This document shows, one piece after another, positions 25,601 through 33,705 of a stretch of 39,350 nucleotides of DNA (position 1 is the stretch's first letter; the number at the start of each line of letters is the position of its first letter). The notes under the pieces are model-generated. The model saw only the letters and a program-made list of their open reading frames with translations, had not been told where the DNA came from and ran no database searches. A program made the translations under genes and the position numbers. The stretch is taken from NCBI GenBank assembly GCA_045651205.1, contig JAZRSA010000010.1:1-39350 (forward strand), read 5' to 3'. The stretch is from UMGS1649 sp045651205. Its GTDB lineage: Bacteria; Bacillota; Clostridia; TANB77; CAG-465.

Positions 25601-25926
25601 CCTTCACTAGCTGCTTTTTTAGCTCCTTCGGCAGCTACTTTTTTTGCTCCTTCGTTTGCTGCTTTTTTCGTTCCTTCATTAGCAGCCTTCTTAGTTCCTT
25701 CGTTAGCTACCTTTTTAGTTCCCTCATTAGTGGCTTTGTTAGCGTTACGAGCTGCATTATTATTTTTAACATCTCCATTTTTGTGTTGTTCATTCCATTT
25801 GTTTTTGAGATCTTTTGTCTTATCTTTTAAATCCATAGCGTTATCTTTAATAGCTAACGCATCATCAACTACACTCGATTCACCACTACCAGACTCTTCG
25901 TATTCACCATCTGAGTATTCGCTCAT
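22675..25926 (-). CDS. Large membrane-anchored M23 peptidase of a T4SS-like operon
   Basis: 1083 residues. An acidic start and eight 8-residue NEGTKKAA-type repeats (67-130) form a cytosolic Ala/Lys-rich region. One membrane helix (about 214-236) leads to a roughly 845-residue extracytoplasmic part. The C-terminus (about 935-1060) is an M23 LytM-like domain: NHGGDD near 947, YGHM near 999 and HLHFE near 1032 supply the zinc ligands. It should cut peptidoglycan bridges, as VirB1-type hydrolases do for conjugation machines. Two tandem Cys-pair repeats (SCTDSDY, about 622-672) lie in the middle. It is the last gene of a four-gene operon with VirB6- and VirB8-like proteins. RBS is GGGGGTGAAG before ATG. 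The size is unusual. Confidence 0.85.
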   Translation of the reverse strand: MSEYSDGEYEESGSGESSVVDDALAIKDNAMDLKDKTKDLKNKWNEQHKNGDVKNNNAARNANKATNEGTKKVANEGTKKAANEGTKKAANEGAKKVAAEGAKKAASEGAKKAAKEGTKQAVKAGTKAAAKGAATAAKTGVKAAVTGTKVVAGTAVKFVPYVGWALAIADVALTAVKITVDTIKLGFKIRKKVEKKVKEKTDVDVTALRRIFEVSPLIILFSLIALVFAIIFLLMYSNTTNKTDALRDAVACAESSGCTDFMNTGITISSASAPLSGLAGTIVAFYGETLDAIDQQKNIKFTNALNEAFDEQYSKDLIYFTDLQIARLVIEYLMVENKYFGFTDTLIGMIDTMATEANGVEGEDKEIIDWLFELLVKNKIIANAYEAYSLFNWLKLEKVAFNKIKWQVYYTGISGTGSGFIDDTLKNFCTDTTIGRVSQNLTDFCKENKTTKSITFKVIGDINPFTSNLYVPTTLWSAGDAAINAADVFGITDKLSLLQSWKAQSLPDQDQLIAAVEDFLPSWVEIYAAYTSTRDLAFANKVYKYYVDNLGTGGDFEVNVSLYALRTYSVETTKDLGDKTVKYNIYGSDGNLISYNENGTTKYAENISEDEMKEFVGSGKNKDYNTVSCTDSDYKNGTGGCKKAVTTYTDGENNKVSCTDSDYNTGAHGCTRGQATKKVEYTFWEKIKNFAKGLEEALRQFWAKAKEILATGWYYASNIVQDFINTKYPLTFASERNWAISVTKGSTFDAMYNWTYDVKTHRSVEEVKEVATSGFDNDVAMKKVDNNKVTNTATTSGTNVISKTIVAKTDDLKVEQIIKYTNVIKEVTTWDEMLEMTSSQEKEYVVKKLRAGGSGTTIEDYITYDNRLAYVIEKISADSSNSFVVNSDDLIAAYDAIRTYKGKPYTSTGVHTDYSTLPTGSFGWPLEEIERPVLTSCTGLRGTVLGSGTENHGGDDIAAPKGTKILAAKAGKVITNQFMASGYGYYVIIDHGDGWYTLYGHMVRQSSLGVGTKVEAGQVIGYVGTTGRSTGYHLHFETRYGTTGGFWSAKKKEPLYLIDKNTMPSQLYANSDAGCPDKNDWGM
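25537..25728 (-). repeat. Eight tandem 24-bp coding repeats (NEGTKKAA unit)
   Basis: Residues 67-130 of the M23 protein consist of eight consecutive 8-residue units: NEGTKKVA, NEGTKKAA twice, NEGAKKVA, AEGAKKAA, SEGAKKAA, KEGTKQAV and KAGTKAAA. The sequence is basic and probably helical, on the predicted cytosolic side of the membrane. Confidence 0.9.
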
Positions 25927-25943
25927 AGCGCTTCACCCCCTTT

Positions 25944-26804
25944 TTATAATGTGTATTCTGCTATTGCAGTTTTATCTACTCCTTCATAATACACATCACT
26001 TATTAATATTGATTCTATCGAATTCATATTTTCATTTTTAATTAAATAACGTAATGTATATTCTTTTGTTCTTTCTGTTTCAATACTTACACTTCTTCCG
26101 CCTAATACCATTGTTGTTGGAGCAATTAATTTTTCTCCTGTTAATTTTAAATAAAATCCTTCTATATTACCATTAGAATTTAATACAATTGTATTATCGT
26201 GAAGATTTTTTAATTTTATATCGTACTCAACATAATCCGAAAAATATGTTGCGCGAGTTATTGTTATATTTAAACTGTTCATCGTATTAGTATATTCAGG
26301 GTCTTCACTTGCTATATAATCATCAAATGCTATTGTATAATCATTTGGTGATATTTCCCTGATTGTGATATTCGCATCATATATTCCATTTTTTTGTTTA
26401 ACAGATAATATATATGTATTTGCAAAATATTTTGTATCAACTGATTGATATGATGTTAATTGCAATTGTGTTTTAGCTAATTTTTTCTTAGCTATTAACT
26501 CTTGTAAACCTTCTTTTGTCATTTGAGTATATTCTATATAATCCTCACCTAACATATCATACAATCTGTCATAATCCTCGCTATTTAAAACATCTTCAAT
26601 TTCAGAAAAATATTTTTTTACATATTGTTCTTCTGACGCTTCTTTATATTTTATTTTTCCTAGTTCATATTTTCCTACTTCTTTAATTGCATTAATTTGA
26701 AATTTCCATACACCTATTAAAGTTATTCCACCTAGTAAAACGACTAAAATTATGCCAATTACAAGAAGTACTATGAATATTTGTTGTTTTTTAATCTCTG
26801 ACAT
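25944..26804 (-). CDS. Single-pass membrane protein, possible VirB8/TcpC-like T4SS component
   Basis: 286 residues. A short cytosolic start and one membrane helix (about 9-33) lead to an extracytoplasmic region. The part at about 60-155 (EDVLNSEDYDRLYDML, then alternating strands) looks like the NTF2-like fold of VirB8/TcpC proteins. A second all-beta region (about 170-285, RATYFSDYVEYDIKLKNL) resembles an immunoglobulin-like accessory domain. GAGGTG lies before ATG; the M23 gene follows after 17 bases. Family assignment is by eye and context only. Confidence 0.7.
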   Translation of the reverse strand: MSEIKKQQIFIVLLVIGIILVVLLGGITLIGVWKFQINAIKEVGKYELGKIKYKEASEEQYVKKYFSEIEDVLNSEDYDRLYDMLGEDYIEYTQMTKEGLQELIAKKKLAKTQLQLTSYQSVDTKYFANTYILSVKQKNGIYDANITIREISPNDYTIAFDDYIASEDPEYTNTMNSLNITITRATYFSDYVEYDIKLKNLHDNTIVLNSNGNIEGFYLKLTGEKLIAPTTMVLGGRSVSIETERTKEYTLRYLIKNENMNSIESILISDVYYEGVDKTAIAEYTL

Positions 26805-26814
26805 AATTTCACCT

Positions 26815-27315
26815 CTACATTACTAAATCTATTGTATACGTGTACTTATATAAATCTAGATTTATTAACATGTATACTTTTTCATTACTATATGTTGAAA
26901 CAATTTCTACTAAATATGACTCACCACAAGCATATGCCTTTTTTAACTTTATGCTATGTCCTGACATAACATCATTAGTTCCAAATACATCCGTAGCACA
27001 TCTTCTTATTTCCTTTTCTATTGCAGCTTTTGTATAATAATCTTTTGTATTATCTCCAACTAACTTATATATTTCTTTATATTGTTCGTTTACTAATGCT
27101 TCATATAAATTAGCAACACACTCTTCTAAAGAAGAAAATATTGAATAACTTACAATTGTTCTATTTGCTGTTGTATATTGATATAAATTTTGCTTTGTAA
27201 CAACAAGTTTTTCTCTAAGACTGTTTATTATTAAAGTTAATATTATAATTATTAACCCAATTATAAATAAAGTTATTATTCCAAAATTTATTAATTTCTT
27301 AAATTTTTCTCTCAT
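26815..27315 (-). CDS. Small single-pass membrane protein, possible VirB8-like T4SS component
   Basis: 166 residues. One N-terminal membrane helix (about 11-30), then an extracytoplasmic domain beginning SLEECVANLYEALVNEQYKEIYKLV, the alpha-helical opening common to NTF2-like domains, followed by strands. It shares this plan with the next gene, which suggests two related assembly subunits. I choose the ATG at 27315, seven bases after GGGGG, not the TTG six bases upstream. It is tightly packed between the VirB6-like and the 286-residue genes. Confidence 0.68.
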   Translation of the reverse strand: MREKFKKLINFGIITLFIIGLIIIILTLIINSLREKLVVTKQNLYQYTTANRTIVSYSIFSSLEECVANLYEALVNEQYKEIYKLVGDNTKDYYTKAAIEKEIRRCATDVFGTNDVMSGHSIKLKKAYACGESYLVEIVSTYSNEKVYMLINLDLYKYTYTIDLVM

Positions 27316-27326
27316 AAACAAGCCCC

Positions 27327-29435
27327 CTACTCACTGTCATCCGTTTTATTTGATGTTTTTTTAACATTAGAAGAATTATATTTACCGCTTAATATATCTG
27401 CTGCATCTTTTACATTCTTTAATGTAACTGAATTTGTTATTTCTTGTTTTATTACATTAGTAGTACCTTTTCTTAATATATCCGGATTATCTCTTCCTTC
27501 GGCTTTAGCCTCTTCGTACAACGCTTTTCTTGTTGCATCTGCTCCTCTTTGACCAACTTTTTCAGCTGCTGCATCTAATGCTGTTGTAACAGTAGCGCCA
27601 ATTGCTCCATTGTCTGCACCTATTCCTATTGCCATACCTGCTAACGCATTGGCTGGTCCCATAATACTTGCTAATTTTGCTGAAGCGATGTTTCCTTCCA
27701 CTTTTCCTAATTCTGTTTCTATTGCTCGTAATTCAGCTTGTTTATCTGTTTGATTCTTTTGAGCAAGTTGATTTCTAATATCGCTTAAAATTGCTTTAAC
27801 ATCATCATTTCCGCCTATTGTGCTGCCAGTATTTGTTCCTGTTGTAGCACCTGCTCTCATATTTAAGCCTGCTCCTGCATCTTCTATTGAATTTTGGCCT
27901 AATGTTGTCATTTGTGTATTTTCATTATTTGTTACATTGCTATTAGCCATCATACCACTTGGCAATAATCCTTCTTTATCCCCGCCTAAACTTGGTCTTG
28001 TTCTTTGTCTTGGTGCTCCCGAAGATACTGGACTACCACTTGTTCCGACTCCTGGCTTTCCTCTTAACGCATCTCTTCTTCCAATAAGATCATCTCTCTT
28101 AGCAGTATTTTGTGCTAATTTAACTCCATTATCTGCTAAAGCTTTTGCAGCCATCATTCCAGCACCGATTTTTCCCATTGCTTTGTCTGAGCTTCCTTTT
28201 AAATCTCCTACAACAGAATCACCAATTCCAAATAGTTGTTTAAACATTTTTTCGAATTTGATAAGTCCTGATGTTAATAAGATTATTATTATTGCTGCCA
28301 TCGTTTGATTACTCATTGTATTTCCGATTCCAATGATCATCTTAATAGTTATATATAAATATATTGCATGGAATGATTGCATTAAAACGGTTAAAGAAAT
28401 TTGTTTTAACCAATTTATAAATATTTGAGAATTTTTTCCCATACTTCTATTAAGTGTGTCTACTACTACTATTAATGGTCCTACTATTCCAAGTAAAAGT
28501 GTAAAGAACACCCTCTTTACATACATAAATATTACCGCAACTGTTTGTCCCATTACTATAAAAGCTATTAACGAACCGATTATATTACCGCCGTAACCCT
28601 CAAGCATATATTTAAGTACTAATCCCAAATATCCAGGAACGCATCCAAGCATTCCTGCAAGTGCTTCGTTTTTAACTATATCATCTGTACACGAAAATAA
28701 TCCAACACTCGAACCACTTACATCAAACCAAGATGTAAACTGACTCAACGTACTACCAATATACGGTATGCTTGCTACTGTTCTTACATTAAAATACCAA
28801 TTGCTATCTACTCTAGATAAATCGTATATTTTTTGAACAATAGTTTCGTTTATTACAAATATACCTGCTAGTATCCATTGTAATGATAATAATATAAGTA
28901 TACCTGACGCCCAAGCAGTTATTGCTTTTTTATATTGCGCTTTTTGCGACGCAATTGTAGATAATACTAATTTAATACCTATTAACATAGTTACTACTAT
29001 AAATGCAGTTATTGCTATTACTACAAATGAATTATATATACCAGCCACTACAGAATTTATCGCAAACAAAGGCGATGAACTATCTGGATTAATAAAGTTT
29101 GCATCGAATAATGGCATTCTATTAAATATTACTGTATCTGGAAATGGAATTTGATACAAATTATCCGTAGTTCCCGTAGAAACAAATATTACCTGCAAGC
29201 AATACCATAATATTATCGCTAATGCAGACATTAACATACTTATGTACATTGTTCCCATATTAAACGAAAACTTTCCTATTTCTTGCGTAATTGCTGTTAA
29301 TCCTGTTAGAAGTGAATTATCTGTTATCTCTTTAGATTCCGTCAATTTGGCAAATATTGACGTACCCACAAACAAACAAAGTATTCCAACTATAAGCACA
29401 ACCCTTAGCGCTCGTTTTGAAAACATTTTTTTCAT
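27327..29435 (-). CDS. VirB6/TrbL-like polytopic membrane protein
   Basis: 702 residues, with about seven to eight membrane helices in the first 390 residues. The segment KRVFFTLLLGIVGPLIVVVD, followed by INWLKQISLTVLMQSFHAIY, matches the conserved core of VirB6/TrbL-like channel proteins in Gram-positive conjugative elements (R..aLL.i..Pl, Wlk...., QplH). The last 300 residues are predicted cytosolic, rich in Ala/Gly/Asn, with helical stretches. It would form the inner-membrane channel. The start is the ATG at 29435 after GGAGGG; the GTG at 29447 overlaps the RBS. First gene of the operon, from the promoter at 29503. Confidence 0.8.
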   Translation of the reverse strand: MKKMFSKRALRVVLIVGILCLFVGTSIFAKLTESKEITDNSLLTGLTAITQEIGKFSFNMGTMYISMLMSALAIILWYCLQVIFVSTGTTDNLYQIPFPDTVIFNRMPLFDANFINPDSSSPLFAINSVVAGIYNSFVVIAITAFIVVTMLIGIKLVLSTIASQKAQYKKAITAWASGILILLSLQWILAGIFVINETIVQKIYDLSRVDSNWYFNVRTVASIPYIGSTLSQFTSWFDVSGSSVGLFSCTDDIVKNEALAGMLGCVPGYLGLVLKYMLEGYGGNIIGSLIAFIVMGQTVAVIFMYVKRVFFTLLLGIVGPLIVVVDTLNRSMGKNSQIFINWLKQISLTVLMQSFHAIYLYITIKMIIGIGNTMSNQTMAAIIIILLTSGLIKFEKMFKQLFGIGDSVVGDLKGSSDKAMGKIGAGMMAAKALADNGVKLAQNTAKRDDLIGRRDALRGKPGVGTSGSPVSSGAPRQRTRPSLGGDKEGLLPSGMMANSNVTNNENTQMTTLGQNSIEDAGAGLNMRAGATTGTNTGSTIGGNDDVKAILSDIRNQLAQKNQTDKQAELRAIETELGKVEGNIASAKLASIMGPANALAGMAIGIGADNGAIGATVTTALDAAAEKVGQRGADATRKALYEEAKAEGRDNPDILRKGTTNVIKQEITNSVTLKNVKDAADILSGKYNSSNVKKTSNKTDDSE

Positions 29436-29474
29436 TTTACCCTCCACATTTTCTTTTGTTTTATTATAAAAAAT

Positions 29475-29511
29475 AACAAATTTGTTTATAATATTCCCAT
29501 AAATTATATCA
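29475..29511 (-). promoter_or_regulatory. Promoter and leader palindrome of the T4SS-like operon
   Basis: Extended -10 TGATATAAT on the minus strand (TATAAT 29508-29503, TGA 29511-29509); the -35 is poor. The leader holds a 12-bp perfect palindrome AACAAATTTGTT at 29475-29486, a possible operator. Confidence 0.55.
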
Positions 29512-29557
29512 CAAATTAGAACATAAAATACAACATTTTCACACTATATTATTTAAA

Positions 29558-29598
29558 AAAATAAGCATAAATAAAACAATTTTATTTATGCTTATTTT
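29558..29598 (-). terminator. Terminator of the ger operon
   Basis: Perfect 19-bp AT-rich arms 29558-29576 / 29580-29598 with a 3-base loop, next to the stop of gerB and followed by T residues on the minus strand. Confidence 0.87.
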
Positions 29599-29599
29599 T

Positions 29600-30706
29600 C
29601 TAATTTATTACCATATTTCTTCCTTTTGCTACTATGTATGTAACAAGTGGTATCGCTAATCCAAACACAAGATGTAACGTTAAACATATATCTGCTGCTA
29701 CTACTTGAAGTGAGAAATAGCTATTTGCTATTATTATCGATAAAATATATAGAATAAGTATCATAGGTGTTACTGTTATTCTTCTGTTGGATAGCTTACA
29801 TTTTATCTTACAAATATTCGTAGCCATTACTATACAATAAGAAACTGCCATAAAATCTGCTACTATCCAGAATGTTATAAATATAGCTTCTATTCTTTCA
29901 AGAACACCAAATACATTTATTACTTTAAGCGCCATAAAGAATGGTTGAGATAAAGAAGCTACTACTTCTGCACTAAATATTCCTGTTGTTATTGCTGTTC
30001 CTATAGCTCCTATTATTCCAGTTGCAATAGCTGCTACTATTCCATATTTTTTAATTTTATCCTTATCTTCTATTTTATTCCCTATAAACATCGAGAATGT
30101 AAAGATACTAAATAACCCCGTACTTTGTGTACTTGCAAGAAGTATATTTTTTGTGTCACTTGTTATTACCGGCCATAAGTTTTTTATTTCAATATTAGGT
30201 AAAACCGTTAAACATATGAATGCCAATACTACTCCAAACAACTCTAGCATTACTTCTGCAAATCTTCCATAGCTTTTTATATTCCCTCTTACAAAGAAGT
30301 ATATTACTATTAACATTGTTATTAAAAAGAATTTATATGGTGTATATATTAACATAGTCGAAGTTATTCTTTCTGCAACAAGTCTTATTTCTATTGCCGC
30401 CCACAACATTAACCATACTGTATAAACCATTGCCAGAACACTTCCTATCCCATTGCCAAACACAGCATCAAATACATCAGTTAAACTTTCTAATAGCTTT
30501 CCATCTTTTCTTTTTACATTATTCATTAAACTGTGTACTATTAGCACAATTAATATATTAGGAATTATACTGACCAAAGCTGATACCCAAGCTGCTTTAC
30601 CCCCAATACTCGCCGCTCTTACTGGAAATCCTCTTACTATTGGAGCTATAACTAAAAGCATAAACATTGCTGTTATTTGGAACATAGATATTTTATCTTT
30701 ACTCAT
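29600..30706 (-). CDS. Spore germination receptor B subunit (GerAB/GerKB endospore permease)
   Basis: 368 residues with about ten membrane helices, of the APC-superfamily endospore permease family that binds germinant amino acids in the spore inner membrane. KISMFQITAMFMLLVIAP at the N-terminus and the PFF region in the middle are typical. It is the last gene of the A-C-D-B operon, which shows that the organism makes endospores. AAGGAG lies before ATG; the D gene ends 2 bases before it. The germinant cannot be predicted. Confidence 0.92.
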   Translation of the reverse strand: MSKDKISMFQITAMFMLLVIAPIVRGFPVRAASIGGKAAWVSALVSIIPNILIVLIVHSLMNNVKRKDGKLLESLTDVFDAVFGNGIGSVLAMVYTVWLMLWAAIEIRLVAERITSTMLIYTPYKFFLITMLIVIYFFVRGNIKSYGRFAEVMLELFGVVLAFICLTVLPNIEIKNLWPVITSDTKNILLASTQSTGLFSIFTFSMFIGNKIEDKDKIKKYGIVAAIATGIIGAIGTAITTGIFSAEVVASLSQPFFMALKVINVFGVLERIEAIFITFWIVADFMAVSYCIVMATNICKIKCKLSNRRITVTPMILILYILSIIIANSYFSLQVVAADICLTLHLVFGLAIPLVTYIVAKGRNMVIN

Positions 30707-30708
30707 AC

Positions 30709-30912
30709 CTATACTCCTTCCATATGAAACAATCTAATAACATACTCAGAGATACCTTGCCTTGTTGGATCTAAGTAATAATATACCCCTAGGCCTAGCG
30801 CTAGTATTGTTAACAATATATAAAAAATTAAGTCACTTTTATTGTTTGATTCTTTCAAATCTTTTGAATCTATTAATATTCCTGCTGTAAGTACTAATAT
30901 ATAATATATCAT
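30709..30912 (-). CDS. Small two-helix membrane protein of the ger operon (GerD-subunit-like)
   Basis: 67 residues: two hydrophobic segments (about 1-14 and 29-46) separated by a polar loop. Some germinant-receptor operons carry a small two-helix D subunit of about this size that tunes receptor output; position and topology fit. The ATG follows the gerC stop with no gap (TAGATG), with AAAGGG upstream. Too short for a family call from sequence alone, but the tight packing argues that it is real. Confidence 0.72.
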   Translation of the reverse strand: MIYYILVLTAGILIDSKDLKESNNKSDLIFYILLTILALGLGVYYYLDPTRQGISEYVIRLFHMEGV

Positions 30913-32172
30913 CTACTTTATCCCTTTCTGCTTATAATTACTTTCAACCACATCGTATGTTGCTTCAATCTTCCCTTTTGACTCAACTGTTATTTTACAA
31001 TTCTTAAGAATGTTCATAAACTCAGACTCATTCTTTCTATATTTATATGGATGTTTAAACTCTAATTTCCCCTTAAGTGCCAGAAAATCTATTCCTTTTT
31101 CTAGTTCTAATTTAACTATATCTTCCACTTGTTTTTTTATAACATTATTTAATTCTTTTTCGTATTCTTCAACTTTAGTAAGTGTAAATACTGGTTCTAG
31201 TGCCTTTACTTCTTCATAGTTTGCATCAAATGTAACTTCAAATATTATTTCTTCAAGCATATCTTTGTTGTTAAACTTAAACCTTTCTTTTACATTTAAT
31301 GTATCTATTCCAAAAGAAACAAATGTATCTCCATTTTTTATACTGATTTCAGATGCATTATTTTTGCTTAATATATAATTAGCTGTCATAGTCTCTTTTT
31401 CAGCAAGCATATCTACCATTTGCATATCTTTAATTATTCCCACTCCCGCATAACTAAATGGCACGTGAGTTTCCTCTATTCCACTATGTTCTGTAGAAAT
31501 GTTATTCACACTTTCCCCACCGTGCATACTATCATATTCTTCTACTTTTTCATCAAAAGCACCTAAATAATCTGTAAATTCTATTAAAGGTATCATGCCT
31601 ATTCCCTCTTTAGTAAACAAAGTTTTTACTACATCCAAAACTTCAATATCCATACTTACTCTTTGTGCCCAAAAGTCATTTTGCATAAGTTCTAATTTAT
31701 CTTCTAACTTGTAATCTGATGATGCCGCTTTTTCTAAGAACTCTTTAGCCGTTGCTCCTTTTACTACATATATTCTTGCATTAAGTCTTGTTTGGTAACC
31801 TCTAACTATTGCATCAATTACATGGTAAAAATCCGTCTTAGCAGTTTCTTCACCTATGAAGTAATACTGAATGTGGCTAGATGTAATGTACTTATCTGTT
31901 GTTGTTTGTATATGTCGCATATCAAAATTATAGTTATCTGCATCTATTGAAATAACTTTGAGTGTTTCTTTGCCACTATTGCTATTTTCCATTTTCATTT
32001 CATCGCCTTTTAGATAAGACATTTCATAACCTGTTTCTGTTTTATCTAAGCCTGCCACCATCACTACCTCAATATCTGAAATTTCTCGTCTTAAAGGTAT
32101 TAACTCTGTATTAAACAAAGTTACTGTTACTAAAAGTATAATTGTAATTACAGTTATAATCTTCGCTCTCAT
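30913..32172 (-). CDS. Ger(x)C family spore germination protein without lipobox Cys
   Basis: 419 residues. An N-terminal membrane segment leads to REISDIEVVMVAGLDK, the conserved start of mature GerC proteins, and a C-terminal GerC domain (EKGIDFLALKGKLEFKHPYKY) follows. GerC is normally a lipoprotein with Cys directly before the WxxREI motif. Here the equivalent stretch is NTELIPLRREI with no Cys, so the protein is probably held by an uncleaved helix. The start is the ATG at 32172, which overlaps the gerA stop (ATGA), with AGGTGG upstream. Confidence 0.88.
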   Translation of the reverse strand: MRAKIITVITIILLVTVTLFNTELIPLRREISDIEVVMVAGLDKTETGYEMSYLKGDEMKMENSNSGKETLKVISIDADNYNFDMRHIQTTTDKYITSSHIQYYFIGEETAKTDFYHVIDAIVRGYQTRLNARIYVVKGATAKEFLEKAASSDYKLEDKLELMQNDFWAQRVSMDIEVLDVVKTLFTKEGIGMIPLIEFTDYLGAFDEKVEEYDSMHGGESVNNISTEHSGIEETHVPFSYAGVGIIKDMQMVDMLAEKETMTANYILSKNNASEISIKNGDTFVSFGIDTLNVKERFKFNNKDMLEEIIFEVTFDANYEEVKALEPVFTLTKVEEYEKELNNVIKKQVEDIVKLELEKGIDFLALKGKLEFKHPYKYRKNESEFMNILKNCKITVESKGKIEATYDVVESNYKQKGIK

Positions 32173-33617
32173 ACTTTCCACCTAACCATTTTATCTTTCC
32201 TTTTTGCACTCGGTGTCCTAATTAATGTATCTGCAAGAAGTGATTTACCGCCATTATCTGCAAAAGGTTTTAAGTACGATGTCTTAAATGATGTCATTCC
32301 GCTTAGATAATATATTGCTGTAATTAGCGCTAAAGACATTCCATATAGTCCTGCAATAGATGCACATATTACTAAAAACATTCTGCCAAGTCTAACTGAA
32401 TTAGCCATATCTGGACTTGGTATTACAAATCCGCATATTGCTGATGCTGCTACAATAACAACAACCGCCGGAGATACAAATTTAGCATTAACCGCTGCTT
32501 CACCAACTATTAATGCACCTACTATAGATACTGTTTGCCCTGCAGTCTTAGGCATCCTATTACCAGCTTCAAGCAGTATCTCAAATGCGAGTAACATTAT
32601 TATTATCTCAAGATATGCAGGTAACGGCACATCTTGCTTACTAGCAATTATGCTTTTTGCAAGGGTTGTAGGTAACATCTCTTGATGGAATGTTATAACA
32701 GATATGTATAGACCGGGTAATGTCAATGTTAAGAAGGTAGATACATATCTAAGTAGTCTAATAAACGAACTTACAAAATAGTTAATGTTGTATTCTTCTG
32801 GTGCTTGCATAAACATAGCAAATACCGCCGGCATTACATAGACCATAGGGAAGCCATCTATTACAACTGCAACCTTTCCTTCAATAATATTTGCTGCAAC
32901 TTTATCTGGTTTTTCTGTAGATATTAACTGAGGGAATATAGAATATTTTCTTTCTACCATATTTTCTTCAAAGTCTGTTATAGATATGAGTGCTGGAATA
33001 TCTATACTTTTAATTCTTTCTACTACATCTTTTACAAGTTCAGGATTTGCTGTTCCTTCCATATACAAAACAGATACTGTTGTTTTAGTTTCTGTACCAA
33101 TTGTTTCATCTAAAACTTTTAATTTAGGACTTTGTAATCTTCTTCTAAGCAAAGAAATATTTGTTGTTCTTGCTTCAATAAAACCTTCTCTTGGTCCTAT
33201 TACAACACTTTCATTAGCCGGTTCATCTATACTTCTTCTACTGTAATTACGAGTATCGAAAATATATCCTTGTTCCTCGCAAACTAGAGCAAAGCAACCA
33301 TCTAATATTGCTTCAATAATTTTAGCTTTGTCTGTAGTAACTTTTATATCTATGTGATAAATCTTGCCTTCAGTAATTAGGTTTTGTAGGTCAGTTGTGT
33401 TATTTACACTTGCTAAATTATTTGCTAAAGGTTTTAGTATTTCTTCATCAATAATCTGCATGTTAATAAGCATATTAAAGTACAATTTATATATTTCCAA
33501 ACCACTTGGTTCGCTTACAATTTTTTGCACAACAAAATCTGAACAGTTAGAAAGTTCATTTTGCAAACTTTCCATTAACATAGATTTTCTTACATGTTTC
33601 TTTTTACTAAACTGCAT
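32169..33617 (-). CDS. Spore germination receptor A subunit (GerAA/GerKA)
   Basis: 482 residues of the GerA family (PF03323). An N-terminal soluble domain (about 1-240) has the family blocks DFVVQKI, EPANESVVIGPREGF, TNISLLRRRL and SVLYMEGTA, followed by about five membrane helices including PLPAYLEIIIMLLAFEILLE. The C-terminal tail is basic. It senses or transduces germinant binding with the B and C subunits in the spore membrane. AGGTGAAATT lies before ATG. First gene of the operon; a sporulation-specific promoter is expected but not identified. Confidence 0.95.
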   Translation of the reverse strand: MQFSKKKHVRKSMLMESLQNELSNCSDFVVQKIVSEPSGLEIYKLYFNMLINMQIIDEEILKPLANNLASVNNTTDLQNLITEGKIYHIDIKVTTDKAKIIEAILDGCFALVCEEQGYIFDTRNYSRRSIDEPANESVVIGPREGFIEARTTNISLLRRRLQSPKLKVLDETIGTETKTTVSVLYMEGTANPELVKDVVERIKSIDIPALISITDFEENMVERKYSIFPQLISTEKPDKVAANIIEGKVAVVIDGFPMVYVMPAVFAMFMQAPEEYNINYFVSSFIRLLRYVSTFLTLTLPGLYISVITFHQEMLPTTLAKSIIASKQDVPLPAYLEIIIMLLAFEILLEAGNRMPKTAGQTVSIVGALIVGEAAVNAKFVSPAVVVIVAASAICGFVIPSPDMANSVRLGRMFLVICASIAGLYGMSLALITAIYYLSGMTSFKTSYLKPFADNGGKSLLADTLIRTPSAKRKDKMVRWKV

Positions 33618-33673
33618 AATTTCACCTAAATATATTATTTACTAAATATTTCTAGGTATACAAAGCAAAACAA

Positions 33674-33698
33674 AAAAAGAGCACAATATGCTCTTTTT
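33674..33698 (-). terminator. Terminator after the NTF2-like gene
   Basis: Ten-base arms 33674-33683 / 33689-33698 with loop CAATA, next to the stop at 33706. Its flank is nearly identical to that of the terminator at 34114. Confidence 0.8.
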
Positions 33699-33705
33699 AA
33701 CTTTT

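Noticed and set aside
25537..25728. CRISPR-like repeat array
   Set aside because: The 24-base repeats are contiguous without spacers and keep the reading frame of the M23 protein.
22675..29435. Integrated conjugative element
   Set aside because: No integrase, relaxase, coupling protein, tRNA or direct-repeat boundary is visible, and the flanks are ordinary chromosomal genes, so I describe it as an operon only.
33633..33661. Possible sigma-G promoter before gerA (GTATA-17-AATAATA)
   Set aside because: The transcription start would fall on the ribosome-binding site, leaving almost no leader, and the match is weak in this AT-rich DNA.
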